From the NCBI GenBank assembly GCA_910586775.1, contig CAJUJN010000003.1:58905-122904 (forward strand): 64,000 bases of DNA, given 5' to 3'. Below, piece after piece: positions 51,528 to 59,189 of this stretch (positions are counted from its first letter, which is position 1; each line of letters starts with the position of its first letter). The notes under the pieces are model-generated. The model saw only the letters and a program-made list of their open reading frames with translations, was not told where the DNA came from and searched no databases. The translations under genes were made by a program, and so were the position numbers. The stretch comes from an uncultured Acetatifactor sp. GTDB lineage: Bacteria; Bacillota; Clostridia; Lachnospirales; Lachnospiraceae.

Positions 51528-51613
51528 CTACCAGACGAACGGAAAGGGCGGCGAACTTGCCAAAGCCGTCCTGAATCAAATAATTTGTTGATGATTTAAT
51601 CGGTTTACCGATA

Positions 51614-51658
51614 ACTCTTAATCAGGGTGTCCAGGGTTCGAGCCCCTGGCGGCGCACT
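51614..51658 (+). other. Attachment core copy 2 (element 1/element 2 junction)
   Basis: Same 45-bp core as in the tRNA. Beyond the core the next 60 bp resemble the left end of element 1, which shows that element 2 begins here. It is only a 3' tRNA half, not a tRNA gene. Confidence 0.85.
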
Positions 51659-51853
51659 AAAGGTCTTGAGACTTGATTTTAGGCAAGTTTCGGGGCTTTT
51701 TTTATCTCCGGGAAATGAGCAGGGTAAAAAAATCAGGTAGTGCTGAACATAAAGAAATTATCGGTTTAACGAACGGGAAATAAAAGCTGCACATATTGGA
51801 AAATGAAAAAGAAATGCCTGGGAGAGGGGACAGCAAAAAACCGCTTTCAGGCT

Positions 51854-52096
51854 TTATGTAAATATCTTTACATGCCGTATGTATGTTGCCCTTGTAGACT
51901 TGCTGAGGGGCTTTTTCAGGAGCATTAACAGGTATTGCTGAATATCTGACTGCTGAATGTCTAAAAAGGGCTTGTCGGGGCTTAGAGCCGCTATAAAGGG
52001 GGATACAAAGTCCCGGTAGGCTGTAATGGTCTTTGGGGACAGATCGGCAAGCTGTCTGGACAGGATAAAGCTGTCAAATACTTCTTGCAGTGTCAT
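51854..52096 (-). pseudogene. Truncated integrase of element 2
   Basis: The first 79 residues match the element 1 integrase exactly (from MTLQEVFDSF to TYIRHVKIF), then one Thr and a stop. The catalytic domain is missing. Homology to the left end resumes immediately, so a single deletion of about 660 bp explains it. Catalytically dead. Confidence 0.88.
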
Positions 52097-52104
52097 AAAA
52101 TACC

Positions 52105-53166
52105 TCACTTATCAAAGGGCGTAACGATACCAGAGGGAAGCAGAAAAAAGGAATCGCTACAGCGGGCGGCTTTAAATACTATGTCATTGCGGTCTTTATA
52201 TTCTGACATGGGAAGCGGAAACTGATGAAATTCGGCATCATCTTTCCAGTGATACATGATAGTATCGATACGTCTGCGAAGCTGTTCAAAAGTTTCTACA
52301 GAACGTTCAGACGAATCCTGAACATTGCGGCGGAAAATTTCATCAGGAGTATAAACGCTTGTTATATGCAATTCATTCCAGAGGGTAGGTGCATTGTGGT
52401 ACCTTGCATGTACTTCGGAAACATATTCATCAAGGATAGTTAGTAATGCGGAATAGGGAAACTGTCCCCTGTATTCATCCATAAAAAGCACAGGCTGACA
52501 CATATAACTGTCAAAACATCCATTGCCATAATCAGTCATGAAATAAACGGAATCAAGACCATATTTTTCTATAAGCGAATTGGAAAAATAAGATTTTCCG
52601 GAACCGCTTTTTCCAAAGTGCCATACCACATTGACCTTGCGCATATGTCCCACTTCCTTCCGGCGTTTATCACGATAGGCAGATACAATAATATCTTCAT
52701 GTCTCCTGTAAGAAAGGGACATATCCATAATTTCACGGGGATTCTTGCCAGAAGACAAAAGCTCTTCAATTACTTCCAGTTCTTTGCGCTGACCCTGACG
52801 GCCTTTAATTTCACCGCAACGGGCAGTGGCAATAATTTTTTCACCTTTTTCCTCAAACTTGCCGCGTTTATTAATATAGTCTTCCGCCTGTTCTTTGGTG
52901 CCTTTAGTTGGTTCAAAATGCATAGCGACTGCATAGCTTTTCTTGATTGCAGAAAATCGCATAGATTTCACATCCTCCAGAACCATATGAACATGCTTAA
53001 GACCGTCAGCAGAAATGCAGTAAATCCATGCACCAGTACGGGTAGGATGATCAAGAGTCCATTCTTCACAAAGTTTATCTACTATTTCTTGTGGTGTACC
53101 AGAATATCCATGTTCTTCCGGATTATTTAATACGCAAAACCAACTTTTTATAGCTAAATCTTTCAT
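52105..53166 (-). CDS. CRESS-DNA-virus-like Rep, element 2
   Basis: 353 aa with the same motifs as the element 1 Rep: WFCVLNN, KHVHMVLE, YINKRG, GKSGSGKS, VLFMDE, HITSVYTP. From about residue 125 to the end it is identical to element 1; before that about 25 positions differ, including the N-terminus MKDLAIKSW. Start ATG 53166 follows TTGGAG; the upstream in-frame TTG 53178 is part of that site. Its iterons carry TTTGTGAC instead of TTTGTAAC. Confidence 0.9.
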   Translation of the reverse strand: MKDLAIKSWFCVLNNPEEHGYSGTPQEIVDKLCEEWTLDHPTRTGAWIYCISADGLKHVHMVLEDVKSMRFSAIKKSYAVAMHFEPTKGTKEQAEDYINKRGKFEEKGEKIIATARCGEIKGRQGQRKELEVIEELLSSGKNPREIMDMSLSYRRHEDIIVSAYRDKRRKEVGHMRKVNVVWHFGKSGSGKSYFSNSLIEKYGLDSVYFMTDYGNGCFDSYMCQPVLFMDEYRGQFPYSALLTILDEYVSEVHARYHNAPTLWNELHITSVYTPDEIFRRNVQDSSERSVETFEQLRRRIDTIMYHWKDDAEFHQFPLPMSEYKDRNDIVFKAARCSDSFFLLPSGIVTPFDK

Positions 53167-53219
53167 GAATAACTCCAATCTGTTTATTAAAAAATTTGTA
53201 TATTAATAACGTATATAAG

Positions 53220-53304
53220 TTTGTGACAAAGTTTGTGACGAAGGTGGTCACAAAATAAATACAGTAAAATCAAGGGCTGAAAGGCATTTTGTGACTGTGA
53301 CGAA
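53220..53304. promoter_or_regulatory. Rep-binding iterons of element 2
   Basis: TTTGTGAC at 53220-53227, 53232-53239 and 53288-53295, an inverted GTCACAAA at 53247-53254, and a half copy TGACGAAG (53298-53305). Same layout as element 1, with A changed to G in every copy. Confidence 0.75.
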
Positions 53305-53333
53305 GTCGGGGGTAATACTATACCCCCCCCGAC
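53305..53333 (-). other. Predicted rolling-circle origin stem-loop of element 2
   Basis: GTCGGGGG and CCCCCGAC arms enclose a loop whose minus strand carries TAGTATTAC (53320-53312). The C-run is three bases longer than in element 1, so the loop is slightly enlarged. Confidence 0.78.
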
Positions 53334-53376
53334 TACAGCGATAACTTACAAACGATTTTCCGTTTTTGACATACTA

Positions 53377-53405
53377 TTGACAGATGTAAGAAATTGCTGT
53401 AGTAT
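53377..53405 (+). promoter_or_regulatory. Rightward promoter next to the origin, element 2
   Basis: TTGACA (53377-53382), 17-bp spacer, TAGTAT (53400-53405), matching the promoter in element 1. Confidence 0.5.
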
Positions 53406-53481
53406 ATAAAAACCAACCGGGTAAGTGCCCTGAAAAACTTAACGTTATACAAGATATTTATCCCACAAAATTATCGATATT

Positions 53482-53547
53482 TTAGTAAATGAGTGTTTCC
53501 AAGTCCTTAAAGTTTCCAAAATCTCCATAATTTGTCTTGATAATCAT
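53482..53547 (-). pseudogene. Remnant of the 59-aa small gene in element 2
   Basis: Opens MIIKTNYGDFGNFKDLE as in element 1, then runs into the deletion junction and stops after 21 codons. Confidence 0.7.
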
Positions 53548-53606
53548 GTTTCACCTCATCCTGTCCCTGAACCACCAACCCAAGAGAAAACCAGCAAAGA
53601 AAACGG

Positions 53607-53894
53607 TTATGTACCACATGGGAAAAACATACCGTCAGATGAGAAAATAAAGCCATGGTCCTGAATATAAAGACCGGCTAAATAGTTGCCTATATAGTCC
53701 TTGACCATAGCCGCCTCTTCCAGAAAATTGGAAAGGTCATCAAATGAGCACTTGCCAGATTCATATAAGTTTTCAAATTCCGAAATCCGGTTACAGACGT
53801 TGGCATATTCGGTTACCAGTTCCGAGTCTGACATTGACATAAAACGTGTTCTGAATTGTTTGAAGTTGTAAGTTTGAATTATTACTTTAACCAT
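53607..53894 (-). CDS. Small unknown acidic protein of element 2, 95 aa
   Basis: Homologue of the 92-aa protein in element 1: SDSELVTEYANVCNRISEFE and the helix after it are identical, while the N-terminus (MVKVIIQTYNFKQF) differs. GAGG lies 8 nt before ATG 53894; an ATG at 53975 has no site. Function unknown. Confidence 0.65.
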   Translation of the reverse strand: MVKVIIQTYNFKQFRTRFMSMSDSELVTEYANVCNRISEFENLYESGKCSFDDLSNFLEEAAMVKDYIGNYLAGLYIQDHGFIFSSDGMFFPCGT

Positions 53895-54060
53895 ATTATA
53901 TACCTCTAATTCTGTATGATTAGAAAGAATAACTTTCCGTGAGTACAAAATATAACAAAAAAAGAAGATTGTCAAGAAAAACTTTCCGAACGTACAGAAA
54001 TAATTCCTTGACAGAAATAAATTAAAAACATAAAATTGAATCAGAAAGAGAGGGTAAAAA

Positions 54061-54303
54061 ATGTTAAGATACTATAAACTATTTGACATGTTAAACAGAA
54101 TGGATAAAAATAAATCTTATCTACTAGAAATAATATCATCAAAAACTATAGCAAAATTAAGTAAAGGCGAAAATGTAAATACAGATATCATAGAAAAAAT
54201 ATGTGATTTTTTAGGTTGCCAACCCGGAGATATAATGGAACATGTTGAAAAAAGTATAGAAACAACAACCGGAAAAGAAATAGAATATGCAGACATACGT
54301 TAA
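54061..54303 (+). CDS. Cro/CI-type helix-turn-helix protein, element 2
   Basis: 80 aa, AT-rich compared with its neighbours. KLFDMLNRMDKNKSYLLEII, then SSKTIAKLSKGENVNTDIIE, and CDFLGCQPGDIMEHV is the compact HTH_26/XRE pattern common in clostridial elements. RBS GAGAGGG. Replaces the RHH protein of element 1 as the likely element regulator. Confidence 0.75.
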   Translation: MLRYYKLFDMLNRMDKNKSYLLEIISSKTIAKLSKGENVNTDIIEKICDFLGCQPGDIMEHVEKSIETTTGKEIEYADIR

Positions 54304-54428
54304 CATCTCAGGAACCATTTAAACCAGACGAAGATTATAACGTATATCCATCAGATGCAGACTCACCATATGAAGAGGGATATAAAAAACGTATAATTTA
54401 AACAACACATAAATCTGGCCAGAAAAAA

Positions 54429-54460
54429 CACCCTGAGGAGCCGGACAGTGCCGCAGGGTG
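54429..54460 (-). terminator. Hairpin related to the one at 50239-50274
   Basis: CACCCTGAGG/CCGCAGGGTG with one mismatch, followed on the minus strand by TTTTTT. The gap 54304-54523 otherwise shows nothing. Confidence 0.6.
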
Positions 54461-54523
54461 GAAAAGTACAGCAAAGTAGCCGCCAGCAGACAAAAAAGAG
54501 TAGAACAATGTTTAAACGTATGA

Positions 54524-54529
54524 TATAAT
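54524..54529 (+). promoter_or_regulatory. Extended -10 promoter of toxin 1
   Basis: TGATATAAT with TATAAT at 54524-54529; no good -35 is seen. The same TGATATAAT occurs before toxin 2 (59283-59288). Confidence 0.55.
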
Positions 54530-54575
54530 GTCTATGTTGTCCAACCGATACCCGGCAACGGGAGGAGGTGATTCA

Positions 54576-54674
54576 ATGGACATACTTATCAGCTTCTTTG
54601 TGACCGTCGCGGCCGGTGTGGTTTGCCACCTCATCGGCAAATGGCTTGACAGGCACGATAAGGACAACAAATAG
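54576..54674 (+). CDS. Small hydrophobic type I toxin candidate 1, 32 aa
   Basis: One membrane-spanning stretch (ILISFFVTVAAGVVCHLIG) then the charged tail KWLDRHDKDNK, the design of Fst/Lpt-type type I toxins. GGGAGGAGG lies 7 nt before the ATG. A strong convergent promoter at 54794-54822 would give an antisense RNA overlapping the mRNA 3' end. ATCAGCTTCTTT in the early coding region recurs at 54771-54782, so the antisense RNA can also pair with the mRNA near its start. A close relative is at 59335-59436. Confidence 0.72.
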   Translation: MDILISFFVTVAAGVVCHLIGKWLDRHDKDNK

Positions 54675-54699
54675 CCTGGTGGGTGCTTTGCCACCGTAA

Positions 54700-54787
54700 A
54701 AAGAAAAGAAGAAGCCCCGGACCGTGTTGCCGCACAGTTCGGGGTTTCGTTCTCTGATCCAATGAACCTCATCAGCTTCTTTTGCCT
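54700..54787 (-). ncRNA. Presumed antisense antitoxin RNA 1
   Basis: Minus-strand promoter TTGCAA (54822-54817), 17-bp spacer, TATAAT (54799-54794). The RNA would start near 54787, carry the complement of ATCAGCTTCTTT, and end after the hairpin AAACCCCGAAC..GTCCGGGGCTT followed by TCTTCTTTTCTTTTT. End points are predictions. Confidence 0.6.
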
Positions 54788-54911
54788 AAAGGCATTATAG
54801 CATATGCAGATTAAGATTGCAAGATACCAAAAATTAATGCATGCGTAAATTAACCTAAATTAATTAATCTTAGGAAAGTATAACCAACAATATCAAACAG
54901 AACATTGTATA

Positions 54912-54956
54912 ACTCTTAATCAGGGTGTCCAGGGTTCGAGCCCCTGGCGGCGCACT
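54912..54956 (+). other. Attachment core copy 3 (right end of element 2)
   Basis: Same 45-bp core. Sequence after it (GGAAGAACTG onward) no longer resembles the element left ends; a hairpin with TTTTTTT at about 54960-55011 may be the original tRNA terminator or the end of an older element. Confidence 0.85.
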
Positions 54957-55160
54957 GGAAGAACTGTTTTTGAGGACATAGGAGCCTTGGGGACGGTTCT
55001 TTTTTTGTGTTGCAAAACCGCATAAAATCAGCGTTTTCCAGGGCATTCAATGTAAGCTTATGTAATTTGTTCTATGTGGTTGTAAATGTCTCATTTTTGT
55101 CTCAATACTTTAAAAATAGGGGTTTTAAGAACAAGATGTCTCATTTTTGTCTCACTTTTT

Positions 55161-56241
55161 TCAGGCATTTAATGCCTGTTCTACAGCTTTCTGGGCATCT
55201 TCCTTTTCAAGTATAATGTGATTGTAAACTTCGATTACCATTTTTTCATTATCCCCCAGCAACTCCGCAATCTTTTTAATGGAAATTGTAGGTATCTGGT
55301 AACACAGGTTGGTGCAGTAGTTGTGGCGGAAGATGTGGGCAGTCAGATCAGGAGAGCCCATCTTCTTCTGTATATTCGCCCACAGCTTTACATAGGAACT
55401 TTTTGTCATGATATTTTTGCCAGAAGTATAAAATAATCGGGACTGTTGCAGGCATTTACAATATTCCTGTAGAAAAGGAAGCACATTTGAGGGTATCGGG
55501 ACTTCCCTGTTGCCGTTCTGGCTCTTCGTGGACTTGATATAGGGTGTATTTTCGTCAAAGGCAAGGGGATTTACTTATGCTAAGTTTTTTCTTCTCAAAA
55601 TCGAAGTCAGAGCGTTCCAGAGCCAGTGCCTCTCCACGGCGCAGGCCGCACCCGTAAATTATGTATACGAAAGCTTTCTGCATGTTAGTAAAATCTGCCG
55701 AGAAGACAGCTTCTCGCTCTTCTGGTGTCAAAGGGCGTTTGTCGGTATTCTTTTGTTTTTTTATCCGTATGCCATCAAATATTTCCAGATATATGCCTGG
55801 AGCAATGTGCTTATCAGTAGCAGCAGCCTTAACAACCTGTTTAAGGGTGAGCAGGATCTGCTCCTGTGTTCTTACTTTTCCGGATGCTGCATTCAGGCAC
55901 ATGAGGACATCCGTTTTCCGGATGGAAGAAATGGGGACGGATTTCAGGACATCCATATGGACATCTATGACGCGGTGGTACATGGCCTTTGTGTTAAGCT
56001 CCGTGTCGTGCTTATAGATTTCCGGCCATGTCCTGGCATATTCCTGCACAGAGACATTAGACTCCTTCAGGATGTCGCGGTTCCTGACGTTTTCTTCCAT
56101 CTCCCGGACCATTTCCTCCAGTGCCCGGCTTGATTTTTTCGTGCGCAGTGTTACCCGGTGCTTTGCTCCGGTATAGGTACCGTCCCAGACGCGTGCCTGG
56201 AAGTATCCATCCTTTCCCTTCGTATACTTTGCTGTTGCTAT
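55161..56241 (-). pseudogene. Frameshifted tyrosine recombinase of a third element
   Basis: Tn916-type integrase in two frames. 56241-55555 encodes the N-terminal arm (ATAKYTKGKDGYFQARVWDG), the core-binding region and catalytic R in GCGLRRGEALAL. After a frameshift near 55570 the other frame gives LAFDENTPYIKSTKSQNGN, then HIFRHNYCTNL and the tail, although the last Tyr box reads EVYNHI. The codon in the start position, eight nt after AAGGAGG, is ATA instead of ATG. It lies beside core copy 3, as integrases do, so it marks an older insertion at the same tRNA. Confidence 0.82.
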
Positions 56242-56430
56242 TGTATTATCCTCCTTAAAAAAGTGTATAAAAATAACAGCCCGCGAAAAATCGCTTGCAA
56301 GCTGCTCCCGGAGATGATACAATCTTTTTGTATAAGCATGTATCCCTCCGGGGTATATCTAAAGCCGTTCGGTGCTCCAACACCGGGCGGTTTTTCATAT
56401 AACAGAATGTGCTGTCTAACTATAGTCATG

Positions 56431-56973
56431 TCAAAGCAAATCAGAAATGCAGATATTTAAGTCCTCGTATATGCATACAGGGATTTTGTCATCAAAAGAG
56501 TATTGTGTTGTTCCGGCATCATTTTCAAAATCATAGATATTGACTGTGCGCGTGAACGGATTCACGATCCAGTATTCGCGGACACCGGCAGTGCGGTATT
56601 TAAAAAGCTTTATCCCGTAGTCCATGCGGCTTGTGCTGGGGGAAATGATTTCAATTATCCAGTCGGGTGCACCAATACAGCCTTCGTCATTCAGCTTGTC
56701 CTTATCACATATTACAGAAACATCAGGTTCTACATAGTTTCGACCATCTTTATTCAAAAATACGGCAAAAGGCGCCGGGTAAACTTCACAGCTGCCATTC
56801 CGGTCTTTGATATGCCGATGGATAAGAGAAACCAGTTCTGTTATCAGCTTCTGGTGGACTCGCCGTGGCGGTGCCATCATATACATCTGTCCATCAATCA
56901 GTTCTGCTCTCTGGCCGTCTGGCAGAGCGTAGATATCGTCTATCGTATAGGTCCTTTCTTTTGCTAATGCCAT
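56431..56973 (-). CDS. Uma2-family (DUF820) putative endonuclease
   Basis: 180 aa. The pattern YTIDDIYALPDGQRAELIDG, then YVEPDVSVICD, then PDWIIEIISPST, then YRTAGVREYWIVNP is the Uma2 family with a PD-(D/E)XK nuclease core (D and E within EPDVS and IIEI). GAGG eight nt before the ATG. Family function is not established. Likely cargo of the degraded third element. Confidence 0.88.
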   Translation of the reverse strand: MALAKERTYTIDDIYALPDGQRAELIDGQMYMMAPPRRVHQKLITELVSLIHRHIKDRNGSCEVYPAPFAVFLNKDGRNYVEPDVSVICDKDKLNDEGCIGAPDWIIEIISPSTSRMDYGIKLFKYRTAGVREYWIVNPFTRTVNIYDFENDAGTTQYSFDDKIPVCIYEDLNICISDLL

Positions 56974-56998
56974 AAGTAATTCCTCGCTTTCTTAAGGG

Positions 56999-57016
56999 AG
57001 TTGCGACGTCGCAACT
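56999..57016. promoter_or_regulatory. 18-bp perfect palindrome upstream of the Uma2 gene
   Basis: AGTTGCGACGTCGCAACT, followed on the plus strand by GTTTTTT. Either an operator for the Uma2 gene or a small terminator. Confidence 0.45.
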
Positions 57017-57045
57017 GTTTTTTATGTAGTATTGATATTAAAGGT

Positions 57046-57561
57046 TTATGTAAAACGTGTTTCTAATAATTGGCCAAGGCGGTTGGCTATATCATTTGGT
57101 AAATTAAAAACTTCATGAAGTGTTTTTCCGTTAAATTTTGTTTCTTTGTAGGGCTCAAATATGGATAGGAAATCCCTGCAAAAATTTGTAAGTAAGTATT
57201 GGTCATTTATAAGTAATAATATTACCATAAAAACAGCGAATATATCATTTTGTCCAAGTCTATTGTTATATTCAGATTCAGACAATATTCCCCTGGAAAG
57301 GTATAAAAGCTGTTTTTTAGGAAGCACAGGCAACTGCATGATACTGAAGGTTCTGTTTCCGTGGGCGATTTGATTTCTGTATTCTTTTATCAGAGATAAT
57401 GCTTTTATAAAAAATTCTTTTTTCTCATCCGGAGTTAAAGTAGGCGTATCAATAAAGAGGGAGCATATAGCAGATTTATGGGTTCCTCTTAGGATACTGT
57501 ACCATTCTATTGCGAGGCCAAAAGGGACATTATTGATCAGTACCCATGCTGGTAAATGATT
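57046..57561 (-). pseudogene. C-terminal fragment of an Abi_2 (AbiD/F-like) protein
   Basis: The open frame begins right after a stop, without a start codon, and reads LPAWVLINNVPFGLAIEWYS and later KEYRNQIAHGNRTF, both typical of Abi_2 abortive-infection proteins (LPxWV and RNxxAH..R). The N-terminal half is missing. An internal ATG at 57339 could give a 97-aa piece, but no ribosome site is seen. A decayed phage-defence gene. Confidence 0.72.
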
Positions 57562-57614
57562 TTAGTAATTATTACATTTTTTTCGTTATTTATTAAAACG
57601 CCGTAGCGGTTCAA

Positions 57615-58382
57615 TCAGTCACCTACTTTTCCCAGGACTATTCCAATTGTATCTATTCCTCTTTCATCTGGGATGATATCCGGGTACTGCTCCTTATTCT
57701 CATTATGAGAGATGAGTCTGTCCTCCCCAACTTCTTTTATGAAGCATTCAGTTCCTCTGATGAAAATTCCGATTGCCCCTATAGGAACGTCATGTGCTTT
57801 CTCCACCAACACCTTGTCACCGTCAAAGTATGTATCTTCCATGCTCCGGCCGTTTACCACGATGACGAAATCCGCCTTGCGGGACAGCGGCGTGTCCGGG
57901 ACGGCTATCACTTCCGTGGGGATGTCTGAAAACAGGTATTCTCCCCTTCCGGCAGGTGCCATCTTCTGGTAGTAGGACAGGAAGCGCATGGGGATGATTT
58001 CAGCTGTGGTGGATGGGGACTTGCTTTCAGGCTTCTGCTCCGCTGTTGACCGTTCCAATTCCTTTTGAAGGATAATTTCTATTATTTCCTTACCGTGGGG
58101 GTCGAGGTTGCGGTATTTTTTTATGTGGTCTATTTCTGATGGCTTTATTTTGAAAGATTCGCCTTGGACACTCAAACCATATGCTTCACCTAAAATATCA
58201 GAAGGGTCGAGTTTATAAATATCGCAAAGAGCACAAAAGGTATCAATATCAGGCTCAGATACGCCATTTTCGTAATTGCTCAAAGTATTTGCTTTAACTC
58301 CAAGTTTTTTTGCGACTTCACTCTGCTTCAAATTAGCATTCGAACGTCCTTCTTTTAATTTTTCTATTATGTATTTGTTCAT
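57615..58382 (-). CDS. CI/LexA-like repressor (HTH + S24 peptidase)
   Basis: 255 aa. HTH (about 6-60): NLKQSEVAKKLGVKANTLSN then YENGVSEPD. The C-terminal S24 domain has S180 in GRSMEDTYFDGD and K216 in TECFIKEVG as the catalytic pair, and an Ala-Gly at A144-G145 (APAGRGE) as probable self-cleavage site. Start ATG 58382 follows GAGAGGTGG. With the divergent Cro-like gene it forms an SOS-sensitive switch controlling the degraded element. Confidence 0.88.
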   Translation of the reverse strand: MNKYIIEKLKEGRSNANLKQSEVAKKLGVKANTLSNYENGVSEPDIDTFCALCDIYKLDPSDILGEAYGLSVQGESFKIKPSEIDHIKKYRNLDPHGKEIIEIILQKELERSTAEQKPESKSPSTTAEIIPMRFLSYYQKMAPAGRGEYLFSDIPTEVIAVPDTPLSRKADFVIVVNGRSMEDTYFDGDKVLVEKAHDVPIGAIGIFIRGTECFIKEVGEDRLISHNENKEQYPDIIPDERGIDTIGIVLGKVGD

Positions 58383-58411
58383 ATATTTGCCACCTCTCAA
58401 AACTTGACTTC

Positions 58412-58499
58412 ATTATAATTGATTATTTTGCTTTTGTAAATAAAAATATCGAAAATCTTGAAAATTATTCTTGGCACAACAAGAAAATCGAATTATAAT
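58412..58499. promoter_or_regulatory. Divergent CI/Cro promoter region with operator
   Basis: Leftward: TTTACA (58440-58435), 17 bp, TATAAT (58417-58412). Rightward: TTGGCA (58471-58476), 17 bp, TATAAT (58494-58499). An inverted repeat TTCTTG-N6-CAAGAA (58468-58485) overlaps the rightward -35, where a repressor would block the Cro-side promoter. Confidence 0.7.
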
Positions 58500-58541
58500 C
58501 AGAACATCAATAAATTTGATTTAAGAGGGAGGTGAATCAAA

Positions 58542-58754
58542 TTGCTTGTGTTTGACACAGCGAAAATGAAAAAATATATCGACTCATCAGGTATTAAGCA
58601 AAAATCAATATCTGAAAAAGCAGGGATACCAGAACCAGCATTAAGTCTTATATTGCAGGGAAAACGTAAATGTGAAATTGGAGAGTATGCGTCAATCTGT
58701 GAGGTATTAGACGTTAATATTGGTGAGTTCCTACAGCCCCGGATGCCGGTATAG
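58542..58754 (+). CDS. Cro-like small HTH protein
   Basis: 70 aa. MKKYIDSSGIKQKSISEKAG then IPEPALSLILQGKRKCEIGE is a compact XRE fold. TTG start at 58542, seven nt after GAGGGAGGTG. Divergent from the CI-like repressor, so the likely antagonist in that switch. Confidence 0.8.
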   Translation: MLVFDTAKMKKYIDSSGIKQKSISEKAGIPEPALSLILQGKRKCEIGEYASICEVLDVNIGEFLQPRMPV

Positions 58755-58770
58755 GAGAGAGGTGAAGAGA

Positions 58771-58989
58771 ATGTTTATTTCAAGATACACACTTGACTCT
58801 TTGAAATGTGATGTGCACATGTTGAAGCACGAAACAAGAGATATTGCCGAACTCCTCGGCTTAGCGCGCGGCAAGGGCTCTGCCGAGGAACCAAAAGATG
58901 TGAATGAATTACGGGTAGCTTCTGGGCTATTAAGAAGGGCAGCGGAATTATTAGAAGAAGCAGCTATTCGTCAAGAAAAGAATCGATAA
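58771..58989 (+). CDS. Small helical protein, 72 aa
   Basis: Unrecognised; follows the Cro-like gene by 16 bp. Helices SLKCDVHMLKHETRDIAELL and NELRVASGLLRRAAELLEEA. GAGAGGTG at good distance from ATG 58771. Probably part of the early operon of the degraded element. After it 58990-59189 shows nothing but AT-rich DNA. Confidence 0.55.
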   Translation: MFISRYTLDSLKCDVHMLKHETRDIAELLGLARGKGSAEEPKDVNELRVASGLLRRAAELLEEAAIRQEKNR

Positions 58990-59189
58990 ATGCATCAGCA
59001 TTAGGAAGGGAGTGGTAAACAAGCGCAAAAAGGTCTTTTAGACATTCCTTATATTTTGGGGCATTTTCTTTATCGTACCAACTGATGATTAATATTTCTT
59101 CGTGAAACAACCCTAATTAATAAAAAGGATGAAAAGATTACCAGCTACTCTTAGACAAACAACATAGCGCATAAGTCTGATCAGAAAAA

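Larger units (their letters stand above)
46969..51613. mobile_element. Integrative element 1 with CRESS-virus-like Rep (4,645 bp)
   Basis: Bounded by attachment core copy 1 inside the tRNA (46969-47013) and copy 2 (51614-51658). Contents: tyrosine recombinase beside the left end, HUH-SF3 Rep, iterons and nonanucleotide stem-loop, hairpin-rich DNA, three small unknown genes and a ribbon-helix-helix protein. Everything needed for excision, replication as a circle and reintegration seems present, except an identifiable excisionase. No coat protein or conjugation gene is visible. Confidence 0.85.
51614..54911. mobile_element. Integrative element 2 with CRESS-virus-like Rep (3,298 bp)
   Basis: Sister of element 1 between core copies 2 and 3. 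It has a truncated integrase, complete rep, iterons and stem-loop, a 95-aa homologue, an HTH gene and a hydrophobic toxin. Two deletions relative to element 1 are clear: most of the integrase, and about 900 bp of hairpin-rich DNA right of the origin. It could be mobilised only by an integrase supplied in trans. Confidence 0.85.

Noticed and set aside
51614..51658. Possible second tRNA-Lys
   Set aside because: Only the anticodon loop to the 3' end is present; the acceptor 5' strand and D arm are missing. The same holds for 54912-54956. These are attachment cores.
54512..54772. Minus-strand open frame opposite toxin 1 (and 59271-59525 opposite toxin 2)
   Set aside because: The similar frames are conserved only because the toxin loci are related. 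The plus-strand peptides have ribosome sites and a membrane segment; the minus strand is better explained as antisense RNA.
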